Made by a program: the position numbers and the translations under genes. Shown here in pieces: positions 9,567-21,969 of a DNA stretch of 64,000 nucleotides (positions within the stretch are counted from its first letter, which is position 1; each line of letters begins with the position of its first letter). The stretch spans positions 56,114,188-56,178,187 of the forward strand of contig CM070718.1 of assembly GCA_036346275.1 (NCBI GenBank). The letters are read 5' to 3'. The notes beneath the pieces are model-generated. The model was not told where the DNA came from, did not search any database, and saw only the letters and a list, made by a program, of their open reading frames with translations. Source of the DNA: Otatea glauca. Lineage: Eukaryota > Streptophyta > Magnoliopsida > Poales > Poaceae.

Positions 9567-12500
9567 TGTAACGACCCCTATTTTTACAAACTTGCAAAAA
9601 TGGAAATCTAATGTGCATTCCGTAGTAGTCCCATGATCAGTAGCTAGTACGCACATACACCAATTGGAATCACAACCATACAACAAATATTATTAAGCGG
9701 AAGCTAATACATAAAGAAAAACTCTTACAACTCAGAGATATAGCAGCTAAAGAAGCAAGGTCTTGTAGTGTGCCCATCCAAAACCAACAGGCAACCGACA
9801 AGGCATAATCCCTAGAAAGATTCGACGAAGAAAAACCCGCAACCTGCGATGGAAGAAACCTTCGAAGCTTCGCTAACTTATCCACCTAAAAACCACATAT
9901 AAGCAAGGGTGAGTACATTCGTACTCCGCAAGACTTGAGCAAAGCCTATAATATATGCAGGCCATTTCAAGGGAGGCTACTACAGTTAATTTGCATAAAG
10001 CAGAATTGACATTGTAAAACAAGTTATTTGCAAACGGAATTTGTAAAAGCATAATTGACTGATATGAAATAAGTAAAGCATAAGTAATATTCACAACCCA
10101 TCGTGAATATCGAATAATCCAGAAATGGAATCCATCAATGTCGATCCTTTGACATGAAAACAAAAGCTGCTAAACAAGTTCCAAACCACAACCCATTTTA
10201 GAAAATTAAACATTTAACTAGTGCAAGTTCACCAAGTTTCCCATGACCGAGGGGACGGCTAATCGATTAGATTTTCACTCTGCAGAGGTGTACAACTTTA
10301 CCCACAAGTTATGATATTTTCTTTTTGCCGCGAGTTTCACGCACCTTTGGCGTGTGGCCAGAATGTTCATGATGAAAACCTTTACATTATCTAATTTAAC
10401 TTTGCACCAAAGACCGGACGATAAAACCCACGCTATCTGGGAGAACTCAGAGCATAGGAATGTTGGAACTCCCCATAGACGTGGCGTACACCGTTATATT
10501 GGTAAGTGTTGTTCCCAGCACCTCGGTGTGGGCACCCCGTAGTGCAAACCCCGAAAGGAAAGCCCGTACTACTTCAGCCTACCAATGTGCAAAGTTAAAC
10601 TAGATAACTTAATTGGTTTAAGGAAGCCCCATAACAACACTTGTACCTGTACGGATTATCTTGGATCATACAACACTGAGTTCGGTCCTTAAGTCGACAT
10701 GGGCGATACTCCACCCTAACTACGTGCAAATCCCTCTACACCTCCGGCTATTGCCAATAATCGCCCGCATCAAAACCATAGTTTTATTTTGGGTTTTTAA
10801 TCAAAATACCCATATCCAACAGCTACAATTACAATATTTTCCATTTCTCAAGAATCACATTTTGATCTGATCATCATCATCATTTATTCTAAAAGCATGG
10901 CTAAGCATGGATAACAGTAATCGCATATACCCTTGATGACATTAAGTAATTGTCTAAGCTTAATCTATGGTTATCAAGGCTCACATATTCATACTTATCA
11001 AGGAAGTTTCATGAGACAACAGGTATAACTACCAGTACCACCAAATAGCAATTTACAGAAAGTAAACGTATGCATAAAACATTTTAATAAACAATGCAAT
11101 TTAAATTCTGGGATCAAGATGGTCAAAGGGGGTGCTTGCCTTGCTTATATATCGTTTACGACGAAGACGCGATCACGGCTGGCGGGGGCAACGACGGAGG
11201 AAGGGACGTCGGATTCTACACGTCGATCAATCGGAAAATATAGCAAATAATAAACTTCAATAAGGGCAAAAAGAAGACAGACAGAAAATCAAATAAAGAT
11301 TCATTGCAGATAACCGGAACGCTTTAGAGTTGGAATTATTTAAGTAATTACTTTATTCTTAAACTTGATGGTTTTATGACAAACAAAACAGGGTTTCTTT
11401 TAAAGATTATCTATTCTTGAATTACGAATTCAAGAGGCTAAAATTATGAAGTCTAGTATTTAAAACTTCGAATTATAGATGCTAAAATTATTTGGATTAA
11501 AAGAATTGGAATTGAAACACTTGTTATGGGTTATGCTAATAGCACTAGCCTTAAGATTTTTGCATACGAAGGGTCTTAAATAAGTTATAATTGATAAGCT
11601 AGCTAAATAGATTTATTTATGGTTTTTAAGAAGGTTCTGGTGATACAAATATATTAACTACAATTTCCTTATTACAAGGTTCACTTATCTTATTATGAAG
11701 TTCAAAAGCATAAAACTAAGGGTTATTCGACTATTAAAGTTTATATGCAAAACATAACGAAATAAGATTATTTCTTCGGAATTGGATAGCATATACTTTG
11801 AAGAACATATCTAGACTAATTTCATACATTTTAGCTTTTAGACGAGACAATATTTTCTTAGTTGAAAATGCTTATGTGACATTAAGGGTTATGACAAACA
11901 TACTTTTTAGGGGTATTCAGCTAGTAAGATTTAATTGAAACATAAGTTGTAAATAAAATATTTTTCCAGAATATGGTAGATCATATCCCAAACATCATTT
12001 CTAAACTGATTTCCATAGTTCTTGCATTTAGACGAGAGGTTCTACGGGTTGATGAAAAAGCTTGATGGTTCAATTAATTACACGATAAAGATTTAGTTTT
12101 TGATATAACATTGCGACTACAACAACTAGGATAATCTACTCAATTTTCAGGTATTAACAGGGCATGATACCAGAAGTGATTTAAAGTTGAGTTTGCGGCA
12201 ATTGGTTTTTATCCGCGATGTTTTTCCTATAAGCGATCATTAGTGTTTAACATGATTCTATTTTGACCTAGCACAAACATAAGATATTTTTGCCTAATCA
12301 GAAAGGGTACTATTTTTCAGAGCTACAGGATTTGGTTTCGTCAAATTTAGAGTTTGTTTGTTAAAGTTATAACCATTTAAATCATGCAAGTATTAACATT
12401 TTGACTATTAAACATTTACTGTTTTATATAGTAAACTTTAAATATTATTTTATATCTGAGATCCATGCAATGCTAGAGGTATAATAAAACTGGTTTGGTT

Positions 12501-14928
12501 ACTATATGAATTCATTTGATCCATATTACAACCATTTGACTTTGTATGCTATACAGATATACACACTTTATATTTAAATTATTTCATACTTTCCACGATA
12601 ATTCAAATCAAGTTCATTTCTTAAATATTTTGGCAAACTCAGGTATCCTACTGCCATGCTAATATTTAGAAACTAGATTTTACTTATTCCATATTTCTTT
12701 TGTTCAAATTATGTTTATTTGAATTTCTAGTGCATTGACAACAATCTTTATTAGAAGGTATTTCAAACAATAATGAAATTTAAATATTTTTTTATATATT
12801 TGAACTCCTGGAAGCATGAGGATTTTACTAAAATTGGTTCCATTCATTTTTAAGTTTGTTTACAACTTTTTAATATGAAGTGTGTTTTTAGCCCTTTCTT
12901 TCAAATTTGAATTTCAAATTTACCCAGTGAACATTTTCAAAATGTTATTACATATTCTGAAACTACTTGATTTTACATGAATATAGAAATTGATTTCACC
13001 TAAATTGGAGCTATAATGCAAAAGTTATGAGTATTTGAATCAATTCGGGTATACAAAATCTCTGAAAAATAGAAATTACGTTTTCAGAATTGGAAAGCGT
13101 ATTTCACCGTATGACTGAAGGTGCTTTGACTGGCTGACAGTGAGGTCCCACGCTGCAGCGACTGAAGAACAGAGGTGGCACTAGGGCTCGACAGCGACGG
13201 AGTTCCGGTGAAGTTCCGGCCGAATGGGCAGCACGGCTGGCACCAGGGAACCTTGGCGCACCCGTGGGTGGTGTCGGTCACCAGCGGGGACGGCCGGAGA
13301 TGGCTGCCACCGATGGCCTGTAGCGGATGGAGGTGCGGCTCGTCGGAGAAGAAGAACAGTGCTTTCCCGGCCGAATGGGTAGCAGTTTAGGCATCCACGC
13401 GACGCCGGGGTTCCATTTTTGTAGTTGGATTGCTCGAGAAGCTATGGGTTGGCACATCCTTGCGCCGAGCCGAGGAAGAAAGGAGAAGGTGCGTGGCGCG
13501 GCAACGGGCAAGAAGAGCTGAAATTTGTGAGAGGATGAGTTCACCAGTCATGAGGAAGCTTGTAACCAAAGAATTGAATTGATTCTCACCGAGTCACTCA
13601 ATTCGAGTTTCCCCCTTTCGGTTTTCTCGCGAAAATGGCGAAGAACACGGTTTGGCTTGATTGGTTGGTTTTGGGAGTGAGCAAGGAAGAAGGGGACCTC
13701 AAGGTGATGCACACATGGTATTTATAGCCGAGAAAGCTTGCTTCACAAAGATTTGAACCCGAGTGAATTGCGGCTAGCTCTACTCCCGCCGGTGATGAGG
13801 CGACGTCTTCTTGCCGCAAGAAATGAGGTGAGGTCGATCAAGGTATGGCGCACGAGGACCAAGGTCAAGCGTGGCAGGGATCGAGCGACGGGTCGGCGCT
13901 GTGGTGCACTGGATCGGGCGAAGGCGGTGCTAGGGAGAAGCATCGGGAGCGCTCGGCTTGTCTCGGGCGAGAGGGAAGGAAGAGGGAGGCAGGGGAAAAA
14001 CGGCGCTGACACCTGGGTCCCGGGACCACCGGCAGAGAGAGGGAAATATTTCCCGTTGCTTCCAGCGAAACGTTACGGAATAAAGGGTGGCCCACATGTC
14101 GGTGAGAGGAGGCAAGGTGAAAGGATAAACTCAGTCCAAACCGTCCCATGTGGGCATTAAAACGGCCATCAGATCGCCGTGTAATTTTGTGAAACTTTTT
14201 GAATGACCTTTCCTGGTAGTATTATTACCTCAGTAAAATTTGTAGGTCAAAATATCTTGTAATGTATTATTTAAAATTCTGACACTGTGGACTTGTACAG
14301 GATTTGAATTTCGGTATTTTATTTATTTTAGGATGTAAATCATATTAATTATTTTCCAAACTTTTTATAGAGATTAAAGTTGTCTTAAGTATATCTCCAT
14401 AAAAATTTCAAGTCAAAATAGCAAGTGAATATTTTATAAAAATTCTGACATTAGTATTTCTAGTTTTTAATTATTTCTGTTTTTGAATTATTAGAGGGCT
14501 TTGCCGACATGACCAAATCCTGATATTTTTACCAGGGATAGGTTTTACACTGAGGGTGTTTTGGTAATTTTTCAAGATCCATATAAGCTCCTATATTTTT
14601 CATTAATTTTGAGTTGTACTGTTTCTAGTCAAAAAGAGGTGTCATAAATTTTATTTACCCATTTTTCTGTGCATAAAATTTTACATGTTGATTTTACTGA
14701 CTTAACAGCATGGTTAGGTTTCTATGGTAATTTTTCCAAAATTTATCTTTTACCATTTTATCTTTTTACCATTATCCATTCCTTAATTCCATTTCTTTGA
14801 TTTTTCATTCAATACAAAAATCCAAAGAAATCCAAATAAATTCCAATCATGTCAGGAAAAATCAGAAACAAAGATATTCAAATTCAAAATATGAATTTTT
14901 ATATTATTGCATTTTTCGGGATGTTACA
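9567..14928 (-). mobile_element. Inverted Tekay-like solo LTR inside TNP2
   Basis: A 5,362-bp insertion starting TGTAACGACCCC and ending GGGATGTTACA, flanked on both sides by the same 5 bp, TGAGT (9562-9566 and 14929-14933). TG...CA ends plus a 5-bp duplication mark an LTR. There is no primer site, polypurine tract or pol gene, so this is a solo LTR left by LTR-LTR recombination. Reversed, its last few hundred bases match the end of the full Tekay LTR at 48021 (shared GTAGCTAGTAC, CCATGATCAG, the block before GGCAACYGACAAGG) and its middle shares the block around 11110-11230 (GGGATC...GATGGTCAAAGGGGGTGCTTGCCTTG). A GC-rich centre (13100-14160) gives spurious open frames. At over 5 kb it is among the longer plant LTRs, about 1.3 kb longer than its relative at 43943. 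Confidence 0.9.
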
Positions 14929-14933
14929 TGAGT

Positions 14934-16156
14934 GCAGGCTTTGGTTCCTTTTGTACTCTAGCCTGATAGGTTACCAAGGGCAGGGTAATCATTTATGGTG
15001 CAGAACAAAAGGTAGTGCAAAGTGAAGTTCTCTCGTTTGTACGTATCCCATACCTGTACCCCAGGAACCCATAGTGTTTTCAGATCTTCCAACAATGGTG
15101 CTAGGTACACATCAATATCGTCCCAGGTTGTTTCGGTCTTTGGATAAGTACAGACAACAAAATGTACTTGCGCTTCATACACAACCAAGGAGGAAGGTTG
15201 TAGATACACAGATTCACAGGCCAAGTGCTATGCCGGCTACTCATGTTACCGAAAGGATTCATTCCATCTGTACTCAATCCAAACCTTATATTCCTCGGAT
15301 CCTCACCGAATTCTTGAAACCTCCTATCGATGTTTCTCCATTGGATGGAATCAGCAGGGTGCCTTAGCATTCCATCATTCTTACGCTCCTCCGAGTGCCA
15401 ACGCAATAGTTTTGCCTCATTTGGGTTCGCAAACAAACGCTTCAAACGACGAATTATAGGCAGATACCATGCCACCTTAGCAGGAGGTCCTTTCATCACC
15501 TGGATGCCCTCACTGTCATCATCCGAATGACTCTTACGCTTGTACCGGGATGCGTTGCACACAGGACATATGTGCAAGTTCGCGTACTCTTGGCGGTACA
15601 GGATACAGTCGTTCGGACATGCATGTATTCTTTCTACATCCATTCCCAACGGACAAAGAACCTTCTTAGCTTTGTAGGTGGTTGTCGGCAACTCATTTCC
15701 CTCGGGAAGCTTGTCCGCCAATAAACGTAACAGCGCTGTGAAATTCTTATCGGACCAACCGTTGCTTGCTTTCAATTTCAGCAGTTCAAGCACGGATGAC
15801 AACCTTGTGTATTTCGACTTGCAGCCTGGGAACAAAGGTTTCTCCGAGTCCTCCATCAAGCCCCGGAATTTACCATATTCTCTATCATCACGGTTCCCTT
15901 CTACATCGCACAGCATCTGATTCAGATTATCTTCCTGCAACCTATTCTCATCGGAACCACAATCGATATGACCATCCAACATATCATTGACTTCATCGAC
16001 CATGTTAATACTTGCTGCCTGTATCTCCTGCTCTTCACCGTGACTGGTCCAACATGTATACCCCGTTTTGAAACCCCTCATAATCAAGTGTGCTTCGATC
16101 TGCGCAAAGTTTCGAAACATCTTCAGATTCTTACAGTCAAAGCACGGACAAGACAT
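14934..16156 (-). pseudogene. CACTA-2 TNP2 transposase, N-terminal half
   Basis: The minus strand from 16156 opens with the end of a transposase-associated domain (CPCFDCKN, then GFKTGYTCWTSHGE), followed by the TNP2 domain: LELLKLKASNGWSDKNFTAL near 15790-15730, VLCPLGMDVERIHACPNDCI near 15670-15610, CPVCNASRYKRK near 15560-15530, and LSTDGMNPFGNMSSRHSTWP then NLPPWLCMKRKYILLS near 15260-15160. A frame change near 15140 shifts to WDDIDVYLAPLLEDLKTLW, and the reading then meets the solo LTR at 14933. Joined to 9561-7661 this gives the usual order of a grass TNP2 of roughly 1,000 residues. The first methionine at 16156 is probably not the true start, because the N-terminal half of the associated domain is missing; an upstream exon is likely. 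Confidence 0.85.
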
Positions 16157-16570
16157 AAAGCGCCCCCTTATTAAACATATCCATTCGCGGCTCTTCTAAA
16201 AGCGGAACGCCATTAATGTACTCGCACTCACACGGTTCTTAGTGTACATCCATCTTGGTCCATCTACGCCAAGCATATAGCATTTAGTGTTAATGCAATT
16301 AAAACCCATTACTACCCTTACATAGAAAGAACACATGAATCTACAAGCTAAATCTAAAAAAACATCAAATTCTATCCTTACCAAGCAAGATCTTGAATAT
16401 ACTGCAATTAGACACCGTTACTAACCTTAGATCACCAAAATCAAATGGATCCTCAATCACCCTTCAAAATCAACGGTCTTCTTTTACCAAATCGCCTCAC
16501 AGAGCACAGCCGCAACCAAATGAAAATAGATCTCGAAACCCTAAAATGCACCAAGTGGCTCGGGCCTCTG
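16157..16570. other. CACTA-2 leader region
   Basis: About 400 bp between the TATA box and the first recognised TNP2 codons. On the minus strand GCATTTTAGGGTTTCGAGATC near 16535 is typical of a plant leader. No further exon was defined. Confidence 0.4.
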
Positions 16571-16580
16571 TATTTTATAT
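16571..16580 (-). promoter_or_regulatory. TATA box of CACTA-2
   Basis: Minus strand ATATAAAATA, just inside the subterminal repeats and upstream of a leader-like sequence and TNP2. Confidence 0.5.
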
Positions 16581-16594
16581 TGCTGATAGAAATC

Positions 16595-16915
16595 TCAGAC
16601 GGTTTTATAAAAAAACCGTCAATGATAAACATAGCATTCCAGACGGTTTTATAATAAAACCGTCTATGATATATGACAAACGGTTTTATTACAAAACCGT
16701 CTGGGATAATACGTGATATTACAGACGGTTTTATAAAATAACCGTCTGTGATATCTTCACAGACGGTTTTTAACTACAACCGTCTGTGATATTGATGTAT
16801 ATCACTGACGGTTTTTGTAGAGGTCCGTCTGTGATAATGTCACTGACGGTTTCAATATAAAACCGTCAGTGATATTATTCGTCACAGACGGTTTTGAGGA
16901 ACCGTCTGTGATGAG
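16595..16915. repeat. CACTA-2 subterminal repeats
   Basis: About eight inverted units of the form CAGACGGTTTTnnnnnAAACCGTCTGTGATA or variants (near 16595, 16640, 16675, 16712, 16755, 16800, 16842 and 16883). The ACGGTTTT arm is the constant part. This type of subterminal repeat is common in grass CACTA elements. Confidence 0.85.
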
Positions 16916-16930
16916 GCGTCTAATATAAGC

Positions 16931-16945
16931 CTTTCTGTAGTAGTG
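16931..16945 (-). repeat. CACTA-2 terminal inverted repeat
   Basis: The plus strand CTTTCTGTAGTAGTG is CACTACTACAGAAAG on the minus strand. The next bases, TAG (16946-16948), are the expected 3-bp target duplication. Confidence 0.85.
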
Positions 16946-17545
16946 TAGTATGAGCACTCCTTTTGCGGTTTGCTTGTGAGGGGCTTCCACACTGCGATGT
17001 GGGTAAATGCATGTCGGTATAACGATGTACGCCTTGTTATGGGAAGAAACCGTTTCTTGCAGAGATGGACTGCCAATATTGTTGATCTATATTCAGAGAT
17101 GGACTGTCATGTTTTACTTAATTATATTTCTTCTTCCATAACAAGGGTTCAACGTCATCGAGCAGGTGCAAAATTAGGTCTAGATAATGTAATGATTATG
17201 TTATGATCACTCTGCAGCACACCTAAGAAAGTGAGCTAATAGCTTGCACAAAGAGCCGATCAATTCTTGTTGGTAAAACTGTACACCTTTACAAAGTGTA
17301 AATCTAATTAATTAGCCGCTCCTATGGTTAAAGGCACTTGGTAACGTCGTCACGTAGCTAAATATTTTATTATTTTTAAAATGGAAATATTTTCTCTTGT
17401 TTTGCCTTTCTTCGGCAAAGATTGTGGTTATGCCACGAGTTGGTAGGAAATTGGACATCTCGACGCTCACGTCATGGAGGATTGTGAGTTATTACTTGTG
17501 CTCTATTGTTACTTATTTCTTATCAGTCAAACTTGCTTTTCTTAA
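16946..17545 (+). mobile_element. Tekay-like LTR fragment A
   Basis: Starts TAGTATGAGCACTCC directly after the CACTA-2 terminus. It is collinear with 47030-47540 of the complete Tekay LTR: the block on GTGAGGGGCTTCCACACTGC, the CTGGTGCAAA-like block near 17160, GTAAAACTGTACA near 17275, and TGCTTTTCTTAAATTTTG near 17530. The first 120 bp also closely match 19198-19320 (fragment B), so A and B are two copies. It is the target into which CACTA-2 inserted. Confidence 0.6.
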
Positions 17546-18200
17546 ATTTTGTCGGGGATCGTTACCCTCGCCACGTGTAAGCATCCCCCCGGGTCTCGTA
17601 GCATCTTCCCACGAGCTCGGGGGCTTGTCTCTGACCTAGGAGATGCGCTCCTCAAGCTCGAGCGCATCTGGGATTGAGATTGAAGAAATAGTTTTAATAA
17701 AGGAAATATTTGCTTAATTGATTATTTGGCCCATTTGTGATTGAGATTGAAGATTCAAAATCTTCAAACTTGCCGATTTCTGAGAGCACCACAAACAAAT
17801 TTACATCTTGCGCTTATTATCGCACTTTGTTCAACAATATTGATTGGTCTTGTAAGCAATATCGATTTTCTTAACCTTGTATGTACAAAACAACTCTTAA
17901 CTTATCTTCTCTTAAATTTACTTATCTTAACTCACCTTCTCTTAAATTTGCTTCTTTTAACTTACGTACTCTTAACCTTGAATCATACAATTACAAACGT
18001 ACTAAACAACACTTAAATTTACTTTCTTTCATCTTCTATGAGCCTCTGTGACTTCGTTGATTTACCAACGTGCCTCTTCTATGATCTTCATTACAATAAT
18101 GCTGGTGATGCTCTTTATTTTGTATTTTGCCTTTTCTTTCAGAGAGCATGGCTAGCATTTCCTGAGGCTAGCCAATAAAACAAAATTAAAGAAAAAAATA
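17546..18200. other. Unassigned sequence between LTR fragment A and a CACTA end
   Basis: It begins TCGGGGATCGTTACCCTCGC, GC-rich to 17680 with a GCTCGGGGGCTTGTCT segment, then becomes AT-rich with a loose repeat of CTTATCTTCTCTTAAATTTA at 17908-17970. No open frame looks real. The AT-rich part may be the inner region of the CACTA element that ends at 18510. Confidence 0.35.
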
Positions 18201-18510
18201 AAAAATCAACATCACAGACGATTCCAAACTGGAACCATCTGTGATGTATCATCATCACAGACGGTACTAAACAGGAACAGTCTAGGATGTACATCTCATC
18301 ACAGACTGTTCCAAGATGGAACCGTCTGTGATGTGTGATCATCACAGACGATTCTAGTTGGGAACCGTCTGGAATGTATTTTTTCACTAACAGTTACAAA
18401 ATCGTCTGTGATGACGTATTATCATCACTGAAAATTTGATACAGATTGTTCGAAAAACTATCTATGATGACGGTTCCGAACCGTCTATGATAAGTGGTTC
18501 TGCAGTAGTG
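18201..18510 (-). mobile_element. Terminus of a third CACTA element (subterminal repeats and TIR)
   Basis: Inverted units such as CATCACAGACGRTnCnAnnnnGGAACCRTCTGTGATG repeat near 18212, 18256, 18298, 18344 and, more decayed, to 18490. The end is GCAGTAGTG at 18510 (minus strand CACTACTGCAGAACC). The subterminal motif is related to but distinct from that of CACTA-2. The partner terminus was not found to the left, so this is a fragment or a decayed non-autonomous copy. Confidence 0.7.
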
Positions 18511-18810
18511 TGCACTACTCACTAATATTTGTATTTTTTATATCTTGCACATGCAAGTGAGTTTGATCATGAAATTTTGCATGGCTGTACATCATAGCCT
18601 CTTCTAACTGTTGTAATTGTTTGACAATTTGTTTAAAACATACAAACCGATTTTCACAGCATTTACAACATTTAGTACTTCAATATCTCGCTCCAATGTC
18701 GTATTTCATGAGAGCGGCGCGCACCACCTGCGTCATTTACTAGCATGCCTCGCTCCAATGTCGTATATATATTTGCATCAATCACACAAGTGCTAGCTGT
18801 TATAGGTTGG
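18511..18810. other. Unassigned 300 bp with a small direct repeat
   Basis: CTCGCTCCAATGTCGTAT occurs at about 18688 and again at about 18750. No gene or known element was recognised. Confidence 0.35.
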
Positions 18811-19321
18811 ACAATACATAATGTCGACTTGGGTATATACGATTATTAATCATGCTCAGTCATGCTTAATTAGCAACGAAGTTGATGATCAAATCAAAGT
18901 TGATTCTTGAGAATTTAAAAAGGGTGATTATGACATGATGTCAATTGTGGGTATTTTGACTAAAAACTGAAAATAAAACTATGGGTTAGATGCGGGCAAT
19001 TATTGCCAATAGGCGGGTGTGCAAGTGTTAGACTTGTGCGTAATATAGGGAGAAGTATTGCCCGTGTCGGATTAAGGACCGAGCTATGGGTTGTTTTCAT
19101 GCCAAGAACTCCGTGCAACCACAAGTGCTAGTTGTTATGGGGCAGCCTTAATCTATTAAGTTGCTTAGATCTAGCTTTGCACATTGGTAGACGGGAGATA
19201 GTATGAGCACTCCTTTCTAGGTTTGCTTGTGAGGGGCTTCCACACCGCGGTGTGGATAAATGCATGTCGGTATAACGGTGTACGCCTTGTTACGGGAAGA
19301 AACTGTTTCTTGCATAGATGG
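18811..19321 (+). mobile_element. Tekay-like LTR fragment B
   Basis: Collinear with 46660-47110 of the complete LTR: GATGCGGGCAATTATTG (18980), TATTGCCCGTGTCGGATTAA (19056), CACAAGTGCTAG, TTAAGTTGCTTAGATCTAGC, then GAGGGGCTTCCACACC. It stops at 19321, where LTR C begins with TG. Confidence 0.7.
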
Positions 19322-20623
19322 TGTAACATCCTATAAAATTCAAAAAAATGAAAAATAAAAAGTTTGAAATTTAAAAATGGAATTGAATAAAAATTTCTAT
19401 TGGAATCAAGATATTGATTTTAAACAATATCTTTTCCTCTTTTCTTGCATTCTAAACTTAAGAAAAGAAATATTTCCTTTATTAAAACTATTTCTTCCAA
19501 AACAAACAAACTATAAAAATGAATTTGAGATGTGCTCTTTAATTTGAATTTTAATTTCCTGAGTTTTCTAAATTATTGGTTCTTCTTGAGTTTTGCTCCA
19601 AAAGAAAAGTAAAATATATTGAATTGGTAAAATGGTAAAAGTAAAAAGGTAAAAACATAAAATCAACAAAAATTTGCGGAACTCATAATAAAATATCAGA
19701 GCACTACAGAACCCTAATGATGTCAGATGAGATATTCTGAATCATTAAAATAAAAGAAAATACATGATAATCATGAAATTGATATCAAACAAAAAGCATG
19801 TCAGATTTTTGTAGAAATCTTTGGAGCTTATCTGAATCCAAGATTTTTACCATGACGACATCAATGCTATCCTTACCTATGGTAAAAATATCATGAATTA
19901 AAAGTTAAATTTGTAACCTTTAAAAATTCAAAAACAGAGAGAAAATAATTCTCAAAATACTAAAGTCAGAATTATTAAAATTAAAATATAAAATATAAAA
20001 ATCGGAAAAATTTACAGAACATAAATAATACCATTCCAGATCTTTTAAATTTTTTTAATAAAATAATAAACTAATTTTAATGTTCAATTAAATGAAAACC
20101 GGAATCCACAGAAATTAATTACTGTGCATTGTTGGATTTTTAGAAATATTTTTACCCATATTTTTTACCTAAAAATTTTACTGTGCTCTTATATACTCCT
20201 TGCCGACCTATGAAAAAATCCTCATAAATTTTCTAGCCTGTCTGATGTCCCAATTCAGCGGATTTACCTCAGCCTATCTAGAATTCTCTTGCGATTTAAC
20301 TTTGCCCTTCGCTGACATGTGGGCTCATTCCTTATCTTGGCCCCACGAGCCAGTCCTGAACTGCCTTTTTCCTCTCCCACTGCCAGCCGTGCCCCACTCG
20401 TCAGCTCTCTTCTCCATTCTTCTTTCGTCTCTCGCCTAAGCCAGCGCCGCCTCTCTCCTTTGTCCTCTTCCCTGGTCAGCGCCACAATGCTCATTGCCCA
20501 AGGTGCCAAGCTGATCTTTCCCTGCCATGGCATCTAATCTTTAGGATTCACAGCTATGGAGAAATCTCCCGTACTGATGCATCTAGCCGCCAAACCGAAA
20601 TGTATTCACATCCTGTAGATTGT
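19322..20623 (+). mobile_element. Tekay-like LTR C, left part
   Basis: Begins TGTAACATCCTATAAAATTC, like the LTR start at 43943 (TGTAATAGCCC). It keeps the TAAAATGGTAAAAGTAAAAAGG block (19628), the CCATGACGACATC...ATGGTAAAAATATCA block (19850), and the start of the GC-rich centre (GACATGTGGGCTCATTCC, 20310). It is cut at 20623 by Tat-1 and resumes at 26301. It is inserted into LTR fragment B (left flank GATGG). Confidence 0.75.
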
Positions 20624-21628
20624 TGTCGGCGTTTCTGGAACCAGCGAGTGAATTTGTAAGTCTAAGGGGCCGCGCGTTCCCTCTCCTTGAATGGTTAGAC
20701 TCGGGAGCCCAAGATGTATACTGGATCGGGCCGAAAGTCCCTACTCCAGTTCGCGTGGTGGTGTATTGCTTTAGGTGCAGATGGCTGCACGGTTTTTTAC
20801 AAATGGGAGCTGAGAGCTCAAGAATATGAGAGCATGAACAGCCTAGTCGAGGAGAACGAGAGGAGGGCACTCTTTTCTTTTTCTCCCCCATGTGTGTGTC
20901 TGTGCTCCTGAACCTCTTCGCCCCCCCTCCTCATAGGGCCCTGCCTCCCTTTATATAGCTGTAGGGGGCAGGTTACATGGGAAATTGGGAGAAGAGATGA
21001 GGTGATCTATGCTGTGCTGGGAGCTCCGGTCCTTCGTCTTGGCGATTCAGCGTCTGCCTCACCCCATGCCGGGTTGGTGAACTTGCTCAGCAGAATAGTT
21101 TGTCGTTTCCTTGGGAAATAGCGCACCTGCCCTCTGCAAGTCTGTCAGGCGCTGGCGTTTGCCTCGGGAGGGAGCGCGTCTTCGCACCGCGCGTGTCCGG
21201 TCGATGAGACCGGGGCTTGACTTTGGCGACCTCCTCGCTACCTCGGGAAGGATCCACCTGCCCCCGCACAGTCACTTTGAGCCGTTGTGTCCACGGGGCA
21301 CGTGGCTAATGGCTGGCGGAGGCCCGACACGTGGCCCGCGTGGAGATCGCTTTAGCTTGGTCGGAGCTCGTGGGGAGCCCGACCCGTGGCGGGGGTCGGC
21401 CACCCCATCGAGTCGGAGATGAGCTTGGGGAAGCTCGTTAGGTCGGGGACGAGCGTAAGGCAGCTCGTCAGGATGGGGACGAGCGTGTGTGGGCTAGCTC
21501 GAGGCAGCCCGTTAGGTCGGGGACGAGCGTCCCTCATTGTCCCACGGGGCCTTTGGTCGGAGTCGGTCTTGGGGCGGCCCGTTCGTTACTCCGGGCCGTT
21601 GGGGTACCCATGGTACGAGTACTCGTCA
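20624..21628 (-). repeat. Tat-1 3' LTR
   Basis: 1,005 bp, plus-strand ends TGTCGGC...TACTCGTCA. It matches the right LTR along its length except for about 42 bp (near 21296-21340) missing from the other copy and scattered substitutions. A minus-strand TATA box (TATATAAAG) lies at 20957-20949. Confidence 0.9.
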
Positions 21629-21645
21629 GTAGCCCCCGAACCCCC
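21629..21645 (-). other. Tat-1 polypurine tract
   Basis: Minus strand GGGGGTTCGGGGGCTAC directly before the 3' LTR start TGACGAG. Such a purine-rich run primes plus-strand DNA synthesis. Confidence 0.75.
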
Positions 21646-21969
21646 GAGCGAGTTCGTTAGATACGGTTGGGGGTTTAGCTTGGTAGGCGAAACATGTTTG
21701 AGTGTGGCGACCAGACTTGGACAACTGGTCCGACTGGCCTGATCGATTGGTTGCAGCCTGATGTGCATGAGCGCATCCGGCAGCTACCGGAGGACTGTGC
21801 AGGGGTAGCTCTACGGTTGGAAGCCTTTAATTGCTTCGTTGCGCGCGTCGCGCATGAGTTGGCACGTCTTGACCATACGTCTTCCCGGCCGCTTCGGAAT
21901 CCGACGAAGGACGTTTCGTCTTCCCGCGTTTGCATTTACTAGGAGTCGTTTGGCCTTCCATCATTCGGG

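Larger units (their letters stand above)
3347..16945 (-). mobile_element. CACTA-2: CACTA transposon carrying TNP2 and a Transposase_24/Ulp1 gene, with nested insertions
   Basis: The right terminus is at 16945 (minus strand CACTACTACAGAAAG), followed inward by subterminal repeats, a TATA box, a split TNP2 transposase (16156 to 7661) and a second gene on the same strand (6185 to 3420). The left terminus is not in the window: the Ulp1-like part runs into CACTA-1 at 3346. A 5,362-bp solo LTR interrupts TNP2. A block at 6960-7455 looks like the 5' end of yet another CACTA and sits between the two genes, so the unit may be chimeric. The right flank (16946) is Tekay-like LTR sequence, which was the insertion target. 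Confidence 0.75.

Noticed and set aside
13738..14160. 140-codon open frame in the solo LTR
   Set aside because: Same GC-rich LTR centre, opposite to the LTR's own direction; no protein similarity seen.
17546..17700. Start of another LTR (TGTCGGGGATCG)
   Set aside because: The TG start is plausible, but no matching end, duplication or partner LTR was found.
18513..18810. A full CACTA element starting at CACTACTCAC
   Set aside because: No subterminal repeats and no matching TAGTG end follow. Kept only as a low-interest observation.
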